Both the position numbers and the translations under genes were made by a program. 64,000 nucleotides of DNA from an uncultured Burkholderiales bacterium (GTDB taxonomy: Bacteria; Pseudomonadota; Gammaproteobacteria; Burkholderiales; Burkholderiaceae_C), in assembly GCA_903822825.1 (NCBI GenBank), contig CAIJQQ010000016.1:62001-126000 (forward strand), in the 5' to 3' direction. Shown here piece after piece: positions 58,143 to 64,000 of the stretch. Position 1 is the first letter of the stretch. Each line of letters opens with the position of its first letter. The notes beneath the pieces were generated by a model. It was not told the origin of the DNA. It did no database searches and saw nothing but the letters and a program-made list of their open reading frames with translations.

Positions 58143-59252
58143 ATGATCGTCCTGAAGGCCACACAAGACAAATTGCTGTCCGTTTTGCAATCCGTATCCG
58201 GCATTGTTGAACGCCGCCACACCCTGCCGGTGCTGGCCAATGTGCTGATCCGCAAGTCCGGTCGGGCGGTGCAGATGACCACCAGCGATCTGGAAATCCA
58301 GATCCGCACCACCGCCGAGATGGACGGCGATGCAGGTGACTTCACCACCACCGTGGGCGCACGCAAACTGATCGACATCCTGCGCACCATGCCGTCTGAC
58401 CAGACGGTGAGCCTGGAGTCCTCGCAGTCCAAGATGATCTTGAAGGGCGGCAAATCCAAATTCACGCTGCAGACACTGCCCGCAGAAGACTTCCCGCTGG
58501 TGCAAGAAGCCGCCAGCTTTGGCCCCGCCTTCAGCGTGCCGCAAAAGACCCTCAAGGCCTTGCTGGGTCAGGTTTCGTTTGCCATGGCTGTGCACGACAT
58601 CCGCTACTACCTCAACGGCATTTTGTTTGTGGCCGAAGGCAAGAAGCTGTCCCTGGTCGCCACCGACGGCCACCGCTTGGCTTACACCAGCGCCACGCTC
58701 GACACCGAAGTGCCCAGCAAACAAGAAGTCATCTTGCCGCGCAAGACCGTGCTGGAGTTGCAGCGCTTGCTGTCTGACGCCGAAGGCGCGATCGAAATGC
58801 AGTTCGCCAACAACCAGGCCAAATTCAGTTTTGACGGCATGGAGTTTGTGACCAAGCTGGTCGAAGGTAAGTTCCCCGACTACAACCGCGTGATCCCCAA
58901 GGGCCACCGCAACAACGTGACCTTGGGCCGCCAGGCCCTGCTGTCTTGCTTGCAGCGCACCGCCATCTTGACCAGCGACAAGTTCAAGGGCGTGCGCCTG
59001 AATCTGGACCCCGGCACGCTGCGCGTGGCGTCCACCAACGCCGAACAAGAAGAAGCCGTGGATGAACTCGACATCGACTACGGCGGTGACAGCATCGAGA
59101 TCGGGTTCAACGTGACCTACATCATCGACGTGCTGGGCAACATGGACCAGGACATGGTTCGCATCGATCTGGCCGACGCCAACAGCTCGGCGCTGATCAC
59201 CATCCCCGACAACGACAACTTCAAATATGTGGTGATGCCCATGCGCATTTAA
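58143..59252 (+). CDS. dnaN: DNA polymerase III subunit beta
   Basis: [37 protein letters not shown]-terminal VVMPMRI. Confidence 0.98.
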   Translation: MIVLKATQDKLLSVLQSVSGIVERRHTLPVLANVLIRKSGRAVQMTTSDLEIQIRTTAEMDGDAGDFTTTVGARKLIDILRTMPSDQTVSLESSQSKMILKGGKSKFTLQTLPAEDFPLVQEAASFGPAFSVPQKTLKALLGQVSFAMAVHDIRYYLNGILFVAEGKKLSLVATDGHRLAYTSATLDTEVPSKQEVILPRKTVLELQRLLSDAEGAIEMQFANNQAKFSFDGMEFVTKLVEGKFPDYNRVIPKGHRNNVTLGRQALLSCLQRTAILTSDKFKGVRLNLDPGTLRVASTNAEQEEAVDELDIDYGGDSIEIGFNVTYIIDVLGNMDQDMVRIDLADANSSALITIPDNDNFKYVVMPMRI

Positions 59253-59274
59253 GGCCCGTGCCATACGGCAATAG

Positions 59275-61941
<2,667 letters not shown>

Positions 61942-62085
61942 GACTTATCACATCCGAATCCGGAAATTTGAAAAAACTGATAGGAATCAAGTACTTGTAA
62001 TCACACCGCTGAAGCAGACACCATCAAGGGCCTCAGAGTCCGGTGCGCTTCGGCCATCTCATCTAGCCTGGGGAGGCTTTGAACC

Positions 62086-62847
62086 ATGTATTTGACGTAT
62101 GTGGATGAAAGTGGCGATATTGGCCTGACTGGCTCGCCAACGCGGTATTTCGTATTGACGGGCCTTGTTCTGCATGAACTTCGATGGCGCCAAACTCTGG
62201 ATGAGCTGATTGCCTTTCGCAGAGAGCAAAAAACCGATTTCGATCTAAAGCTGCGAGAAGAGATCCATGCAAGCCCCATGCTATCGAAACCTAGGGACTT
62301 GGTACGTATACCCAAGCATCAGCGGCTTGAAATATTGCGCCGCTATGCAGACAAGCTGGCAAGCATGCCGGATCTGAGCCTCATCTGTGTCGTGGTGGAC
62401 AAAGCCAATAAGCCTGCGACGTACGATGTTTTTGATGCCGCTTGGAAAGCATTGGTACAGCGGTTTGAAAACACGCTGGCACATAGGAATTTTCCGGGGC
62501 CGAGAAATCCGGACGATATGGGCATGCTTTTCCCGGATCGATCTGATGAAAAGAAACTCAACGCTCTGCTCCGACGGATGCGAGCGTTCAATCCTGTACC
62601 CAGTCAGCAATCGTTAGGTTATCGCAACCTGCAAATCAGAACCATCATCGAAGACCCGAACTACCGGGACTCTAGCCACTCGTATTTCATTCAATCGGTG
62701 GATGTCATAGCCTTTTTGCTCTATCAACATTTGGCACCATCGGCCTATATGAAAAAGAAATCCGGTCAGAATTATTTTGGTCGTCTAGCACCCATTGTGT
62801 GTAAACAAGCATCGCCCAGAGACCCATTGCATATCGTGCGGCTATAA
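62086..62847 (+). CDS. DUF3800 domain-containing protein
   Basis: MYLTYVDESGDIGLTGSPTRYFVLTGLVL is a typical DUF3800 N-terminal motif. Confidence 0.85.
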   Translation: MYLTYVDESGDIGLTGSPTRYFVLTGLVLHELRWRQTLDELIAFRREQKTDFDLKLREEIHASPMLSKPRDLVRIPKHQRLEILRRYADKLASMPDLSLICVVVDKANKPATYDVFDAAWKALVQRFENTLAHRNFPGPRNPDDMGMLFPDRSDEKKLNALLRRMRAFNPVPSQQSLGYRNLQIRTIIEDPNYRDSSHSYFIQSVDVIAFLLYQHLAPSAYMKKKSGQNYFGRLAPIVCKQASPRDPLHIVRL

Positions 62848-62851
62848 AAAA

Positions 62852-62869
62852 GGGGCCCTTGCGGGCCCC
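62852..62869 (-). terminator. GGGGCCCGCAAGGGCCCC + T6 on the minus strand
   Basis: Perfect stem followed by TTTTTT in minus orientation; downstream of the leftward DUF3427 remnant. Confidence 0.6.
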
Positions 62870-63020
62870 GGTGGAATCCTAATGACCAGACGGGCCGGGG
62901 TTCAGATCCTATATCTATCATACCCTCCGGATACCATCTTGGCAATACAGGGCGATTGAGCAGAGGTGAGCTCCCCGCCAGCAATTGTCATAGAGCTGGG
63001 TTGCTTAGGTGAAGTCTTGT

Positions 63021-63329
63021 TCAATCAAGAGGGCTTGAGCCCACCGCCGCATCAAGCCCAAACACGATGCTCATCGGCCTGCTGCCCTGGTGCGACTGGT
63101 AGAGCACCCGCCCGTGGTACGTGAACGGTGCGGCTTTGCCGACAGCCAGCTTGGTGTCGCGCACAAAGAGGTGGATGTCGATGCCTAAAGCGGCGTGGCG
63201 GATGATTTCGTCGCCGCGTTTGCTGGTCGGGTCGGTGGCGTTCTGGCTTTGCCAGTGAAAGTGCGTGTCATCGATCCAGTGGTCCATGTACTTGTGCTCG
63301 ACAGCCCTAGCTTGCAGACAGAATTTCAA
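63021..63329 (-). pseudogene. C-terminal remnant of a DUF3427-containing helicase
   Basis: HFHWQSQNATDPTSKRGDEIIRHAALGIDIHLFVRDTKLAVGKAAPFTYHGRVLYQSHQGSRPMSIVFGL matches the DUF3427 C-terminus; no helicase upstream, non-ATG start. Confidence 0.65.
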
Positions 63330-63344
63330 GTAACATGTTTGTTT

Positions 63345-63374
63345 AATCGATCATTCAATGAATAAACATCGATT
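63345..63374. promoter_or_regulatory. nested inverted repeats AATCGAT..ATCGATT around ATTCAATGAAT upstream of hipB-like gene
   Basis: Two nearly concentric palindromes just upstream of the 63383 start. Confidence 0.5.
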
Positions 63375-63382
63375 TAAAGAAC

Positions 63383-63691
63383 ATGAAAATCAATCAATCT
63401 GCCATGCTCATCCCGTCACAGCAAGAAGAATGCGCCCGCTTGGGGCAACTTCTGGCGCGCCTGCGGTTGGCGCGTCAAGTCAAACAGGCTGACGCTGCAC
63501 TGCGTGCAGGGCTGTCTCGCAACACGGCCTATCGCCTTGAAAAGGGAGAGCCCGGCATCGCGCTTGGCCAAGTTTTGCGCTATCTGCATGCCATCTCACC
63601 CAACAGCACCCTTTTGGACTTGTTGACTGAAAAAGACCCGGCGTTGCTGGCGCTCAGTGCGCGTGAGAAAACCAGCGGGTCCGCGACCTGA
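63383..63691 (+). CDS. HTH (HipB/Xre-like) antitoxin-type regulator with an apparent C-terminal frameshift
   Basis: LGQLLARLRLARQVKQADAALRAGLSRNTAYRLEKGEPGIALGQVLRYLHAI; alternate frame encodes QRVRDLSAAEREELDF* immediately after. Confidence 0.8.
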   Translation: MKINQSAMLIPSQQEECARLGQLLARLRLARQVKQADAALRAGLSRNTAYRLEKGEPGIALGQVLRYLHAISPNSTLLDLLTEKDPALLALSAREKTSGSAT

Positions 63692-63735
63692 GCGCGGCAG
63701 AGCGCGAAGAACTGGACTTTTAAGGCAAGAAGCAG

Positions 63736-64000
63736 ATGACCGCCAAAACCTTGAAACTGATGGTCTTTGCTCACCTGGGGCCGGCCTGGAAGCCCTGTGG
63801 GCAGCTGCTCATGACGGAAGAAAACACCGAGGTACTTGCTTCGAGTTTTGCTTACGGCATGAACTACGCACGTCGGCCAGATGCTCTGGAAATTGATCCC
63901 GTCAGCCTCAGTCTGCAAAAGCTCGATGACGTGTTGGGCAAGCGGCTCTTGCCTGCCAAGCAATTGCCCATGTTCGGCGGAATACGCGATGCGGCACCTG
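63736..64000 (+). CDS. HipA-like kinase, N-terminal fragment (runs off window)
   Basis: MTAKTLKLMVFAHLGPAWKPCGQLLMTEENTEVLASSFAYGMNYARRPDALEIDPVSLSL; follows the hipB-like gene. Confidence 0.75.
   Translation, partial: MTAKTLKLMVFAHLGPAWKPCGQLLMTEENTEVLASSFAYGMNYARRPDALEIDPVSLSLQKLDDVLGKRLLPAKQLPMFGGIRDAAP

Overview
The window appears to be chromosomal DNA from a betaproteobacterium (Burkholderiales, probably Comamonadaceae). This is inferred from gene content and protein style; no search was run. It includes the replication-origin neighbourhood: mnmE-yidC-yidD-rnpA-rpmH point left, dnaA-dnaN-gyrB point right, and a DnaA-box-bearing intergenic region lies between them. The rest is dense, mostly ordinary metabolism and transport: a threonate/erythronate (otn/ltn) cluster, metX-metW, kdsD-kdsC-lptC, a liv ABC transporter, a MarR/EmrAB/OMF efflux operon, an ammonium transporter, a hybrid histidine kinase, PhoX, and an FAD-monooxygenase/DUF2783/VOC cluster. 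The most interesting non-coding signals are: (1) a SAM-II (metA-motif) riboswitch with an intrinsic terminator upstream of metX; (2) perfect CTGT-N8-ACAG LexA boxes, one on a coupled umuD-cho-umuC operon and one orphan next to a perfect 22-bp hairpin; (3) a sigma-54 type promoter upstream of amt; (4) dispersed REP-like palindromes; (5) a 39-codon small ORF followed by a terminator upstream of a GNAT gene. Likely decayed genes are a DUF1003 gene with a single in-frame TAA, a hipB-like gene with a 1-nt C-terminal frameshift, and a DUF3427 helicase C-terminal remnant. An accessory, possibly defence-related region starts directly after gyrB and runs off the right edge. I found no tRNA, rRNA, CRISPR array or intact mobile element.
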